Assembly: GCA_022264855.1 (NCBI GenBank)
Contig: JABYQU010000061.1
Coordinates: 62,001-126,000, forward strand
From: Lenzites betulinus
Taxonomy: Eukaryota > Basidiomycota > Agaricomycetes > Polyporales > Polyporaceae
Reading direction: 5' to 3'
DNA: 64,000 nt
Shown here in pieces: positions 33,787 to 44,200 of the stretch. How positions within the stretch are numbered: the first letter of the stretch is position 1; each line of letters opens with the position of its first letter. A program made the position numbers and the translations under genes. The notes beneath the pieces were generated by a model. It was not told where the DNA came from. It made no database searches and saw only the letters and a program-made list of their open reading frames with translations.

Positions 33787-36003
33787 ATGGCGACGAGCGC
33801 ACATTTTGACTCTCCTTCGCTATCTGGTATCCTCATCGTGCTCAACGTTGTCCTTGCCTTGGTCTGGGTTCCCGTTCTCGACAAAGTTCAGGATGCCGCT
33901 TATATTTTCCATGCTCTCCTGTTCGTGAACGGCTTGGCAATATCTTGGTGGATCTGGGTGAGTACCATATCCACGCAGTCTACTCTGGCGTTGCTGAAGG
34001 CCGGTTTCCAACTTGCACCCCAGATGAACACATCTCTACACGCGCATATGCGAACACTGTGCAGGCTCACAGTTCCGGAACAAGCGTCAGCCTTGAAACA
34101 AATTGATCCGTCCCATTTGAAGGGGACTGTCGAGACCAACTCTGTGTCGGCTAGTTTGGATAACACGGGCTCGGTAAGTCCAATCCGCAGCAAGGCTGGT
34201 AGAACTTCGATCTGACTTAAGGCATCCCTGACAAAGGAGCACGTCAAGCTGCTTACATCCAGTGTCACTGCCGACGAGCCTCGGGGACACGACTCTTCCA
34301 GACCAATGACAAGTCCTGGTCTCGGTCGCGAGTTTCCGAGCTCCCGAGCCTCCGCGTATCCGTCGGCAGGAGCCACAAGCTCACGAATCGCGAACACGAT
34401 ATTGGACACACCTCCGTCCCCCGTGGCCATGCGAGACCCCCAATTAGTGGAAGCGATGCATATACTTCGCGACCTCCAGGCCATCACCAAGGAGCGCGAC
34501 ATGTACCGTACGCGTGCTTACGAGCTCGCGATGCGGCTGGACGAGTGCTACAGTAGCAACGCGCAGACCGAATCGGCCCTCGAACGCGCCGAGAGCGACG
34601 CCAAGGAGACACGGCGCTCTTTCAACGAGCTCCAGGCGGAACAGCGCGAACTTACTATCGCGCTGTCGGCTGCCCTCTCCGCAGCTCGACCCACAGACAC
34701 CCTCCCGTCGCCGCCCGCGCATAGCGAGACTGCGCAGCGCATGCCGATGTCGCGCGCGCAGTCTACCCGCTCAGTAGGGGACGACCCAGCAACCAGCGGC
34801 ACTTCCAGGGCACTCGAGGCGTCACCGCCTGATGAGCGGCCGCTCCTTCTCCCGCCCACCTCGGAGACGTCCGAAGACACCCCCACGCGGTCACGCACGG
34901 TGACATGGTCCTCCGCAGGCCGCTCTAAGTCCCGCCTCGAGAGCATCATGCTCGCAACGCGCCGGTACGCGCAGGGGTGCGACGACGGGGCGAGCACAAG
35001 TCCCGGCGCAGAGTGGGATGCGCGGCGCGCGGCGTCTGCGCGCCCCATCTTCTCGATCGTGCACGAGGGGATCTCGGGGGAGCGCAAAGGCGAGGCCCTG
35101 GAGGAGGGTCCGTTGACGAAGGCGCAGCAGGAGAAGGAGGACATTCTGGAGGATCTGCGGATGAGCCGGCCGTGCTCGCCTCCGTCGACGAGTCCCGTGC
35201 ACGACTCAGCGGAGGACACATCTGCTCGCAGCACAGCTGCAGGGGAACAGCGGGCTGAGGTTACAATCGTTGTCGAGCTCGCTGATATCATTCAGAAGAT
35301 CGAGAGGGCCCACCGGAGACAGAACTCGGACACGCTCTTTGTACCCGTACTCCGCCAGCCCCGTGGCCCGCCCCCGTCCCCCCACTCCACCATCCTCGCG
35401 AAGGCCTGCGTCCAGACGGCAGTCCAGCGCGGGGTCATCCCCGGGCACACCTGGCGCGGCCGGTCGAAGGCATCCGATCTCGACGGTACGAGCGCCACCG
35501 TGACGCTTGCCGTACCTGGCGTTTTGGACTCGGAAACGGCATCCGTCGCACCCTCGGTCTTTGACGCACAGTCGTACCCCGAATCTAGGATGCCCAACAG
35601 GATGCGCGCGCGGCAGACGACAGCGCCGCCCACGTCCATGGGCGCCCTCCCGCACGAAGCCTCGTCGAGCACGGCGCTGGCCGTGGTCATACCCCCGAGG
35701 GGGGTCGCCGAAAACGTGCTGGGCGCAGGTGCCATCGCCGCGCGCGAGGATCACAGGCGCCGACATGCAACGTTCGGCGCAGGGAGCGCGAGCGGGCAGG
35801 GACAGGACTGCGGCCAGACGAGGTGAGTACTTACCTGTTTGCGTTGCGATGGCCTGGCTTTCGAGTGCGAGCTGTCCGCTGACGAAAGGATGTGTAGGTC
35901 GACGATGTATGGGAAGGGGCCGTTGCAGCCGTTCCCGTTCGCCCCCAGCGCGTTGCTGTACCAGACGGTTGCCGCTGGCGGGTTCCAGCAGGCCGCTCAG
36001 TGA
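33787..36003 (+). CDS. Two-helix membrane protein with coiled coil
   Basis: Four exons (33787-33957, 34024-34173, 34237-35822, 35898-36003) give about 670 residues. Two hydrophobic helices lie at about 13-30 and 39-57. A Ser/Thr-rich linker leads to a coiled coil from about residue 200 (ILRDLQAITKERDMY to QAEQRELTIALSAAL), then long disordered Ser/Pro/Glu-rich sequence. The last exon is short (MYGKGPLQPFPFAPSALLY). Intron 1 is 66 nt and in frame, so it could also be retained. No family is recognised. Its 3' part was copied twice: broken pieces sit at 39.78-39.91 kb and 50.44-50.99 kb next to synthases C and D. Confidence 0.75.
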
Positions 36004-36470
36004 GCTTTCACCGCTACACGTCATATGCGGCGGCAGGCATGATATCTAGTTGAGCGTGAGGGCACTGCATCCATGACAATACTTTCGGACGATCATGCGG
36101 GAGTCCTCACGCGGGGGTACGAGGGTGAGAGCATGACCTGATGTCACCGGCCCCAGCTTGCTTCCACGGTCGTTCCGCAGAAGCGCGATACTATCATACG
36201 GTGTTGAACCCTATGGACTTCGGACTCGGATGGACAGATCTACCACGGTGTAATATGGACATATGTAGCTTTGTGCGATTGTTGTTGTATTTTTCCCCGC
36301 GGCCTTCTTTCGATGTTTTGTATCCTGTGGTCTTTTTTCGACCGAGCTTTGAGGGTTTTGGTCAACCGAGTTCTGTCTATGATATAACATAGTGAAGCGT
36401 TGAATTCGAGCCGTTATAGACCGGTGACAGCACCACAAGCGCAACGATGCATACGCCGTCCAAGTGAAGT
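35640..36470 (+). repeat. Source block of a three-copy duplication (3' end of the coiled-coil gene and its flank)
   Basis: The end of exon 3, the last exon and about 450 bp of 3' flank recur in pieces. One set lies at 39.78-39.91 and 40.59-41.12 kb (+), the other at 50.18-50.99 kb (mostly inverted). Shared landmarks include gtcgagcacg, aacgtgctgggcgc, gaggatcacaggcgc, ctatcatacggtgttgaac and tggacatatgtagctttg. Because only this copy is a full gene, it is taken as the source. Confidence 0.8.
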
Positions 36471-36660
36471 AGTACCTCCCCTGTGGCCCCCGGCCTTGCC
36501 TCAAGGTGCTGGCTCTTCGCTCGGGAAACTGAGCGCTGAGCAAGTAGTATGAGGTCATTGCCTGCGAGAACGGAGCGCGTTGACAATGCATGTGCTCGCC
36601 CGCATGATGCTCTTGTCCTGCTCGAACGGCGCCTGCGGTGGCATGCCATTCCCTTGCTCG

Positions 36661-36766
36661 TCTTCAAGCTTCCAAGGTTGGGGTTTTGTTACATAAGGGA
36701 TGACGTAGCGCACAAATCTTGTCCTCAGGCTGTGAGGGAGCAGAGCCTTGTTCTGACAAGCAAGGA
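36661..36766 (-). repeat. Dispersed repeat, inverted copy of 31493-31609
   Basis: See the partner at 31493. The two together could be arms of an inverted duplication or two insertions of one short element. Confidence 0.75.
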
Positions 36767-37389
36767 GTTCCGGGAGGATTGCGGGAGGATTAGGGCGGCG
36801 ACCTGCATGCCAGGAGACCTGTCATGGGCTAGGGAGAAGGCACCGGGGTGGATAAGAAGGGCCAGACAGGGCACTTGTCGCCGGTGCCATTCCACTTGTC
36901 AAGTGAATCAAACTCTGTCAGAATCACCAAATTCCCCGCAGTGAGAGTCATCAGATGGCACCTCAATGCAACCCGGCGAGTGCTTGTGACTCCGAGTCGG
37001 AGAACCGTGACTTCAAGGTTCAACGAACGCCAGGGGAACCGTATAGTGTGACATCATGCGGTGAATCATGATCACGTTTTCGGTGGCTCAATGTGTGCCA
37101 CTTTGACCACTACGTACTGCATGGTTATACGAGGCATGCAATAGAGTATGATCAGGATGCTGCGATGATGTCTTGTTTCATTTCAACTGTTTTCAGAATG
37201 ACAGACTCCTAAGACAGTCATTCAAAGAGGTGGCTTATAATGATTATAGAACAGCATATAACAAAGTGTTACACGGCCGCCCCCCATCATTCGCAACGCG
37301 CGGTTTCCGGTGGATCCGGTAGAATGATTCGGGTGCGGTCTAGAGACGCGGCATAGCGCTTACTTTTGTATGATAGATCGATGTGTTTA
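36767..37389. other. Intergenic, nothing identified
   Basis: About 620 bp of average composition with only short frames. Confidence 0.4.
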
Positions 37390-37754
37390 CTTACGTATGC
37401 ATGTGAGCGCTTGAGCGTCTCAGACTTACTGAACGAGCGCCACTGACCATATGCATCTCTGCAACTAAGTTCAACTTGACGGGCGTTTGGAGGATCAGAA
37501 TATTGCCTCCTCCTCACAAGGGACGCTCAATTACGGCGGGCCACGCAAGACACAGTGAAAGCTTTTTGATGAGCTGAAATCTCCACTGGATTGCATTCCG
37601 CTTTTATTAATGTGGGCCCGGGGTCGGTGGCCAGACTCGGAGTCCTCCAATGGCCGGCCAAAATTGAACACAAGGCCGTGAAGGCTACTGGCCCTTACAC
37701 CCAGAGGTACGCCGTACATGCGTTAGTGTTACGTCGCACTCTCACCCTACACGA

Positions 37755-38030
37755 TGGATTGGAAGCAAACACGTTACGAATAACGGCATTGTGCAGTGGG
37801 TGGACAAGGGCATGATGGCTGTCACCACCGCCCACCCCCTCGTGAGCCGCGGAGCGCCAGAGGAAAACCCACTTGTGGCAGCCCAGGAGGCGGGAACGCA
37901 GCGACGGGTCATGCATGTCTGCCAGCGGGTGGACGAGGAGCGCAGAGAATATTCGCTGGGGTAGGGCGACTGGTGGTACTATCGCGCCGGGAGCCAACCT
38001 TAAGCTCAACAGGAGACAAATATTGGCCGT
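37755..38030 (+). repeat. Insertion in the upstream region of synthase C, related to 42.34-42.66 kb
   Basis: This roughly 275-bp segment is absent from the D arm. It shares scattered blocks with 42,340-42,660, such as acaagggcat, cgccagcgggyggac and gtagggcgactggta. It is probably a short mobile repeat that landed between the old flank and the proximal promoter. No terminal repeats were established. Confidence 0.5.
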
Positions 38031-38126
38031 CTCGCTCAGAATAAAAGGCCCCGTTGGTGCGGAAGCACTCGACAACACGGCATCCCACCCACTAGCACAG
38101 ACACTGCTCTCATTCGCCGTTGAGAT

Positions 38127-39387
38127 ATGTTGCTTCATCTCCCCGACACCCTTGCTCGTTGGCCGTGGCAGCGACGCATCAGCCCATGGCATGAGCAGGG
38201 TGCCGCTGAATCGAACGCGTGGCTCCATTCATTCTCGGTTTTCGCCCCTCCACTACAGGCTGTCTTTGACCGATGCAAATGCGGTGAGCTGACAGCTTCG
38301 CATCCTATCTCTCATACCCACAGATACTGACGACTGTATTCGTATTAGATATGCTGGCCGGCCTGGTATATGGCGCGAACACAAAAGGTTAACCCGTCAC
38401 ATGTTTCTGATTGCGTATGCTAACGATGAATACTCAGAGGAGGTCCGTTCCGGCTGTGATATCATGAACTTGTTCTTCGTCATCGACGACCAAACCGATG
38501 AAATGGACGCGGCCCACACCCAAGAGCTCGTCGACATTGTGCTCGACGCCATGCAGAATCCCGAGGAGCCGCGTCCACAAGGAGAAGCGGAAGTGGGCGA
38601 GATGGCAAGACAGTGAGCATGCACTCTACTACAACGCTACTCTGCACTGCAACCTGTCCTGACTGCTGGCTCGCAGGTTCTGGGTCCGCGCGTCGGCGTG
38701 CGGGACAGCCTCCGGGAAAGCAAGATTCATGGAAGAATGTGTTCGGTACCTCCACTCCGTGGTCGAGCAGGCTCGCGATCGCGATGAAGGCATAACTCGC
38801 ACTTCCGAGGAGTACTTCGCTCTCAGGCGGTTGACCGCGGGCGTGATCCCTTGCTGCGTATTCGCTGCGATCAACTTGGATATCCCTCTGGAGGTGACGG
38901 ACCTTCCCATCTTCCAAGATCTGCACAGGATCGTCACAGAAATCGTGATGCTCGACAACGTGAGTACTGTCATCATAGTTGTCGGAGCTCAGTACTGATA
39001 CCGTAGGGGGCTTTCTTGCAGGACCTGTTCTCCTTCCGCAAAGAATACGCGGCTGGGGACTTGAACCACAACATCATCCCCCTCGTCATGCACGAGCGCA
39101 AACTCGACGTCCAGAGCGCTATTTCCTGGCTCGCGGAAGAGCACGCTCGCCGGGTGGACGAGTTCCTCCAATTGTGGCCTAAGGTGTCTACGCTCACCTT
39201 TGGCTCCGACGTGGTAGACTGCGCGGTTGCGGCCTATCTGGACCACGTAGCCCACTGGCCTCGCGCCAATGTGTGTTGGTGCTTCGAAGGTGCAAGGTAC
39301 TTCGGTGAAGACGGCCCGCGTGTCAAGAAAGAGAGGACCATAGAACTCGAAGTGAAGTGCGCTGAGGCGCTCCTCAATGGTGATTGA
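38127..39387 (+). CDS. Sesquiterpene synthase C (class I terpene cyclase)
   Basis: Five exons (38127-38283, 38349-38387, 38438-38612, 38677-38959, 39022-39387) give 339 residues. Exon lengths equal those of A, B and D except for a slightly longer last exon (C-terminus LLNGD). The metal motif is DDQTD at 82-86, where the others have DEQTD; the NSE-type motif NDLFSFRKE is intact at 218-226 and the RY pair is present (ARYFG). It differs from B and D at conserved spots: CKC for CKF near residue 52, SGCD for SACD, and ECVRYLH for EWIRYLY. The donor of intron 2 is GTTAAC instead of GTAAGC. The frame is intact, so altered product or activity is possible. Confidence 0.9.
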
Positions 39388-39779
39388 ACACTGAGGTATG
39401 CTTCCTTACCATAAGTGATTACGCATGTGGCAATAGCTCATGAACTCTGACGAAAGAAATAGTCATCACCTGGATCCAACACGACTGTGCAGTTACCGGA
39501 AGTATCTATCCTCGGCCAGCCATCCCAAGCAACGCGCGCATCCGATACTCAAACTAGGTCATCGTCCTCGGTAACGACAAACTACGCGACTCACACCCCT
39601 TCTTGAAGGCCCCGACGATATGCCCGCTTAGGTTGGAACCACAGGCGGCGGCAGACGCACGTTAGGAAGCTCGTAAAATCGCTCATATGTTTGGACTCGG
39701 ATTCTGATTGCGTATATTTGTAACCTTTGCTCACATCCGTTACCATCTGTCTAAAAATCATTCCCCCGAACCAGTCGGT

Positions 39780-39910
39780 TGACATGCATCGTCGTCGAGC
39801 ACGATGCTCGCCGTGATCATGCCTCCGCGGGTGGTCACCGGCTCGAACGTGCTGGGCGCGGGTGCCATCGCGGCGCGCGAGTCTGAGGATCACAGGCGCT
39901 ATTCCGCCCG
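39780..39910 (+). pseudogene. Relic of exon 3 of the coiled-coil gene
   Basis: About 125 bp match the stretch of exon 3 around 35,665-35,765 (cgtcgagcacgatgctcgcc, aacgtgctgggcgc, gatcacaggcgc). No promoter, start or terminal exon follows, so it is a captured fragment. Confidence 0.75.
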
Positions 39911-40590
39911 CTGAACTTGCCGTTGCATCAGGAAAAAGCAATTCCTACAGCGCTCCGCAGGCGGCTATGTTGTCACTGTAGCCTACATAGTGCGCGCCGG
40001 CTTTTACATCGCACGATGTATCCCTGGTAGAAATAGTAAATATGATTTGCACATGAACAATGCACAAATATATTCACAGTGTGTGTATCTTACAGTGATG
40101 ATTATTTGAAGCCTGTATGTTGCGTAGAGAATGCTTGACAACCCTTGGATGTAGTGGCTTCGCAGGAGGTGAGCGGGCGCCTTCGAGACGGATATAGCCG
40201 AGCGCCCATGATGGTGATGAAAAATGCCACGTCGCTCTTGCCGTGTCGCCTCTCTCCTCTCCCCATCTCGCTCTCTCTGTCTGCTGGCTGTCCGGACTCG
40301 GTTTTCTCTGGGTTCTCACTCTCGGAATGGCCTTGTCGAGTCTAGTCTGGTCGACCCACTCTTCGGCGTCGCACTGCTCTTCTCCAGCCCCTCCTGCGCC
40401 TACCGCTTCCTCTGCCTCCCTCGCTGCCTTCATCTGCTCCTCCCTCATCTGCTGCTTGTGCTCGCGCTGCAACACCTGCCAGTGAACACGCATCTCGGCC
40501 TCCTGGCGCTACTGAGCTATTCTATCTTGAAACCGACGGCATTACATCTTCTGGATATGCTCGGTCTGCACCTTGGCCACCTCCGCCTAG
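39911..40590 (-). pseudogene. Insertion with remnant of a Gln/Glu-rich coiled-coil gene
   Basis: On the minus strand, 40,590-40,420 reads AEVAKVQTEHIQKM, a stop, then HWQVLQREHKQQMREEQMKA and an Ala/Glu-rich stretch. The heptad-like charge pattern is that of a coiled coil. Stops and the absence of a start suggest a decayed gene piece. The parent gene is not in this window. Confidence 0.4.
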
Positions 40591-41120
40591 CGCCGCAGTC
40601 TAGTGTGAGGGCATACATTGACAGTTCATCGAATGGCCATGCAGTGCTCACGCGGGGGTAAGAGGGTGAGAGCATGACTTGCTGTCACGGGTAGCTTGCG
40701 TTCCGCAGACTTTCCGCAGAAGCACGATACTATCATACGGTGTTGAACCTTATGGACTTCGGACTCGGATGGATAGATCTACCACAGTGCAATATGGACA
40801 TATGTAGCTTTGCGCAATTGTTGTTGTGGTATCCGTGCCCGCCTCAAGACTCGGGCTTCTTTAGATGGTGTGGGTTCTGTGGTCCTTGTTCGACCGAGCT
40901 CTGTGGGTTTTGTTGAACCGTGTTCTGTAATGTAAAATACTATGGGATCTGTCAAACGTTCGTCGACTGCGAACCTGATATGCAGTTGCGTTACGCGTTT
41001 GCGGGTACATTGACTCTGCTGATGTTTCAGATATATCGACACACCGCTGCGAAAAGCAACGAAGGATTGAGTTCGAACCACTGGCCCCCTTCGCCAGCGA
41101 CAACACCACGACGATCTACA
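40591..41120 (+). repeat. Copy of the 3' flank of the coiled-coil gene
   Basis: The block repeats 36,050-36,450 with substitutions and a small insertion. Shared runs include ctatcatacggtgttgaacc and tggacttcggactcggatgg. Confidence 0.8.
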
Positions 41121-41240
41121 CGCCGTCCCAGCGTCACATCCCCGAGCCCGAGGCCCGAGGGCCCGAGATTGTTCCAAGCATCAAGCCCCTCTGTCCCCAC
41201 CGCCGCTCCCGCGACGCTTCTGCACCTTCTGCTCGGAGCA

Positions 41241-44200
41241 GCACCGCTGCGATTGCAAGTGCCAAGGACGCGGGCGGCTCCACAGGACACCCAGGACAGA
41301 GCTTCCCCGCGCGCTGTCGCACCCACGCGCTATCGTCGCCGCCGCCGACAGGATGGACAGTGCAATGACAGAGTCATGCGGACCGGGGCGGACGATTGGG
41401 CGGAGCCCGCGCGTCGGTGAGCGGTATGCAGTGTGCGCGATGACCCCGCCCGCCCGGGTGGGATCGGAGGAGGGACAGTGGAATCCCGTGCATGGATGCA
41501 TGAGGCCTGGTATGCAGGAACGTGGGCGTGGGCGTGGGCGGGCGGCAGAGCGCAACGGGGCCAGAGTGGCGGATGTGCGAGCGCGTCTGTGTCTACGGTA
41601 TCGACATTGCTGCCACTGTGTCGTGCTATCGCGCGCCGGGCATCCCAAGGGCCGGCGCACGGGCAACGTCAAGGATTGAACGTTGGCGGTACCTCACCGG
41701 CGACCGCCTGCTTCAAGGGGATGGCACTTCGCTCGGGCTGGTCCAAGACATGACGAGTCATACCTTGGATCGGGTCTCGGCGGTGGTACTGGAACATTGC
41801 CCGCCGAGCCTGAGGAATGGTATGAGAGCAATGTCCTCCGGAGCTGGGCGGCTGACAGCGTGTGCCGCCCGCGTGGGGCCCTTCTCCCACCCCGGGGGAT
41901 CGAGCAGCGGGACCCTGGGAAGCCTGAGAGTGGCCTGGGAGAGGCTCCCCGGTGGAGGTGGGAAGGCCTAGGCGGGGCCCTTGTTGCCGGCGGGCAGCTG
42001 TGGAGTGGGACGCGCTCGACGCAGGCGACTGCTACATGTACGTGCTGAAGCTTGAAGCCTGGGCCGCGAGCAGCCACGACGCGGGGCGGGGCGGCGGAGA
42101 CCACGCATACCTTGTGATTTCACCGTTGCATGTGCGCCCCGAAGCTAGTGTGGCTTTGGAGTCCGTTTCCAAGTCGCTTTAAAGCCCTTCGAAAGCACAC
42201 AATGTAGCCTGCTGCCAGTGTCCGCCAAGTGCCCCGTGAGACACCTCTCACCTCACTGCAACCCGAGTGCTTGTGCGACCCCCGTGCCGCCGCAAAGCCC
42301 CCGCACCGCGCCGCGCCGCGAGCACGCCATGGGACACGGGGGCAGTGTGGCGGACGGACAAGGGCATATTGGCTCCCACCTCGCCGGCGGCCTCGTGCGT
42401 CGCGCAGCCGCGGCAGGAATGCGAAGCGGCTCGAAGGCGAAGCGACAGGGCCGCAGGGGAGCGCGGAGGCGAAGCGAGGAAGGCGGGAACTCGGCGTCGA
42501 GCGATACGTGTTCGCCAGCGGGCGGACAGGGGGCGCAGGATGCAGAAGATGGGGATAGAAGAGAAGGAGAAGCGCGCACTGATGTTGGGGAGGCTCGGGG
42601 AAGGGCGCCATTGCGGTAGCGTAGGGCGACTGGTAGTATCGCGCTCGCGCGTGGTGTGAGGATATGATGAACGCAGCGGGCGATAGCGCGGGAGCAGAGC
42701 TTGAGCCCACCTGGGGATGGGGCATGCCCACGGGACGCGCCGAAGGCAGATCCTGAAGACGAGGCGTGAGCTGACGTACGAAAACACGCGGCGTGCACTT
42801 TGGGCTCCCACCTCGCGATGCGCGGGAGCGGCGAAGAGGCAGGAGGACGATGCGCACCGCTCGAACGGGCGTTAAGCTCAAGCTCGGTCGCGCGCGGGGG
42901 CCTCCACTGGCAGCGACCGGGGTCGAACGCTGTGCATGCTCCCGACACGGGCCACGCTTCAGGCCTCAGGCCTCCGTCCTCAGGGGCAGCGGGGCGAAGA
43001 CATGTCAAACAAGCTGTCTCTGCGCAGATAGAACTCGTGTGCAGGGGGGATGACGTCGTTTTGCGAGCCTGTGGGAATGTGGAATGTGGGCCTGGATAGG
43101 CGGTAACAGTCGTACCGTGCGCGGCGCCCGTCTGGAGTGCGGCGGAGGTTTGTTTCGGATACTTGAACTGCGGACGCAAGGCGAGAGCAGTGACGAAGTG
43201 TCCAGGTTGTCCTCTTGGGTGGGCGGTCACAGTCGCAGTGATGTGCGCGGCGTCCGTCCGAGATACGGCACTGAGTAGAGTTTAGATTTCGAGATCTGAG
43301 CTGCGCGAGGAAGGCGCGGTGATGAAGTGTCATCTTAAAGACTGTCCGACCGCCATGCGTTGGAGTCGGATAGTGCCTTCATATTGGACGTTCACGCTGA
43401 CGGAGGTGATGATGGTATGATGCTCCTGCTAGTGCGCAGGCTTGCGCTTCGGGACCGCCATGCGTTGGTGTCGGAGTGTGCCTTCATATTGGATGTTCGC
43501 ATTGACGGAGGTCGGCGTGATGATGGTATGATGTTCTTGCCAGTGCGCAGGCGTGAGGGATCTCCGATGCGCAATAGTTTTCTCCAACATGAAAGGCGTT
43601 CCCCATGCGTGGTGAAGCGACCCAGGGGCTCTGTACGCGGCAGGGCTGTCGTCCCCAGCCCTGTTCGGCAATGCGAGCCTGTCCGCTGGGCGCGCCGCCC
43701 ATGAAGAAGCCCTAGTTTTCAGTATTCGAACTCGTCCCGCAGGCGAATTACGCGACGAAAAAATGCGACGAACTCAACATGTCTTTGTCCCGATGCGAAG
43801 CAGATCCTGCACCGCGCGCACGTTAGCCCGTCGCTGCTGCGCTGAGTGCTGATCCCTGAATGCTTGAAGCCTTGTCAATGTCCACGGCCGCAACAGAGAG
43901 AACCCTAGCATTCATCGCCAGCGGGGTCGGCCCCGCCCCAGTACTCGGAGAAGGTTCGCGCTCGCCACTCGCCACTCACCCCTCCCCGGCCTCGCGACCG
44001 TGTCCGAGAGGACCCTTTACAGTCCGTGCCCAACGCCCACGGGCTCGGAGGCAGCGGAGCACCCCGGACGCACTCGTATGCATGTTTACGCAGTGCGCGC
44101 GCCTGGTGCTTGTATTCGTAACTGCGCGTGGTGGAAATCAATCAGCGATGACAACGCCCGCCACAATGCCATGCCACAACAACAAGTGTGACAACGAGGA

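Larger units (their letters stand above)
37390..41240 (+). repeat. Left arm of inverted segmental duplication, containing synthase C
   Basis: The arm matches, in opposite orientation, 50.18-53.09 kb. Matching parts are 37,390-37,750 (upstream flank), 38,030-39,390 (promoter and gene), 39,390-39,910 (3' flank and exon relic) and 41,015-41,240. Insertions break it at 37,755-38,030 and 39,910-40,590. The upstream flank ends near cgcttgagcgtctcagac, close to the end of the right arm. Confidence 0.8.

Noticed and set aside
34548..35291. 247-codon minus frame
   Set aside because: It is antisense to the long exon of the coiled-coil protein; the plus frame has the coherent domain structure and splice sites.
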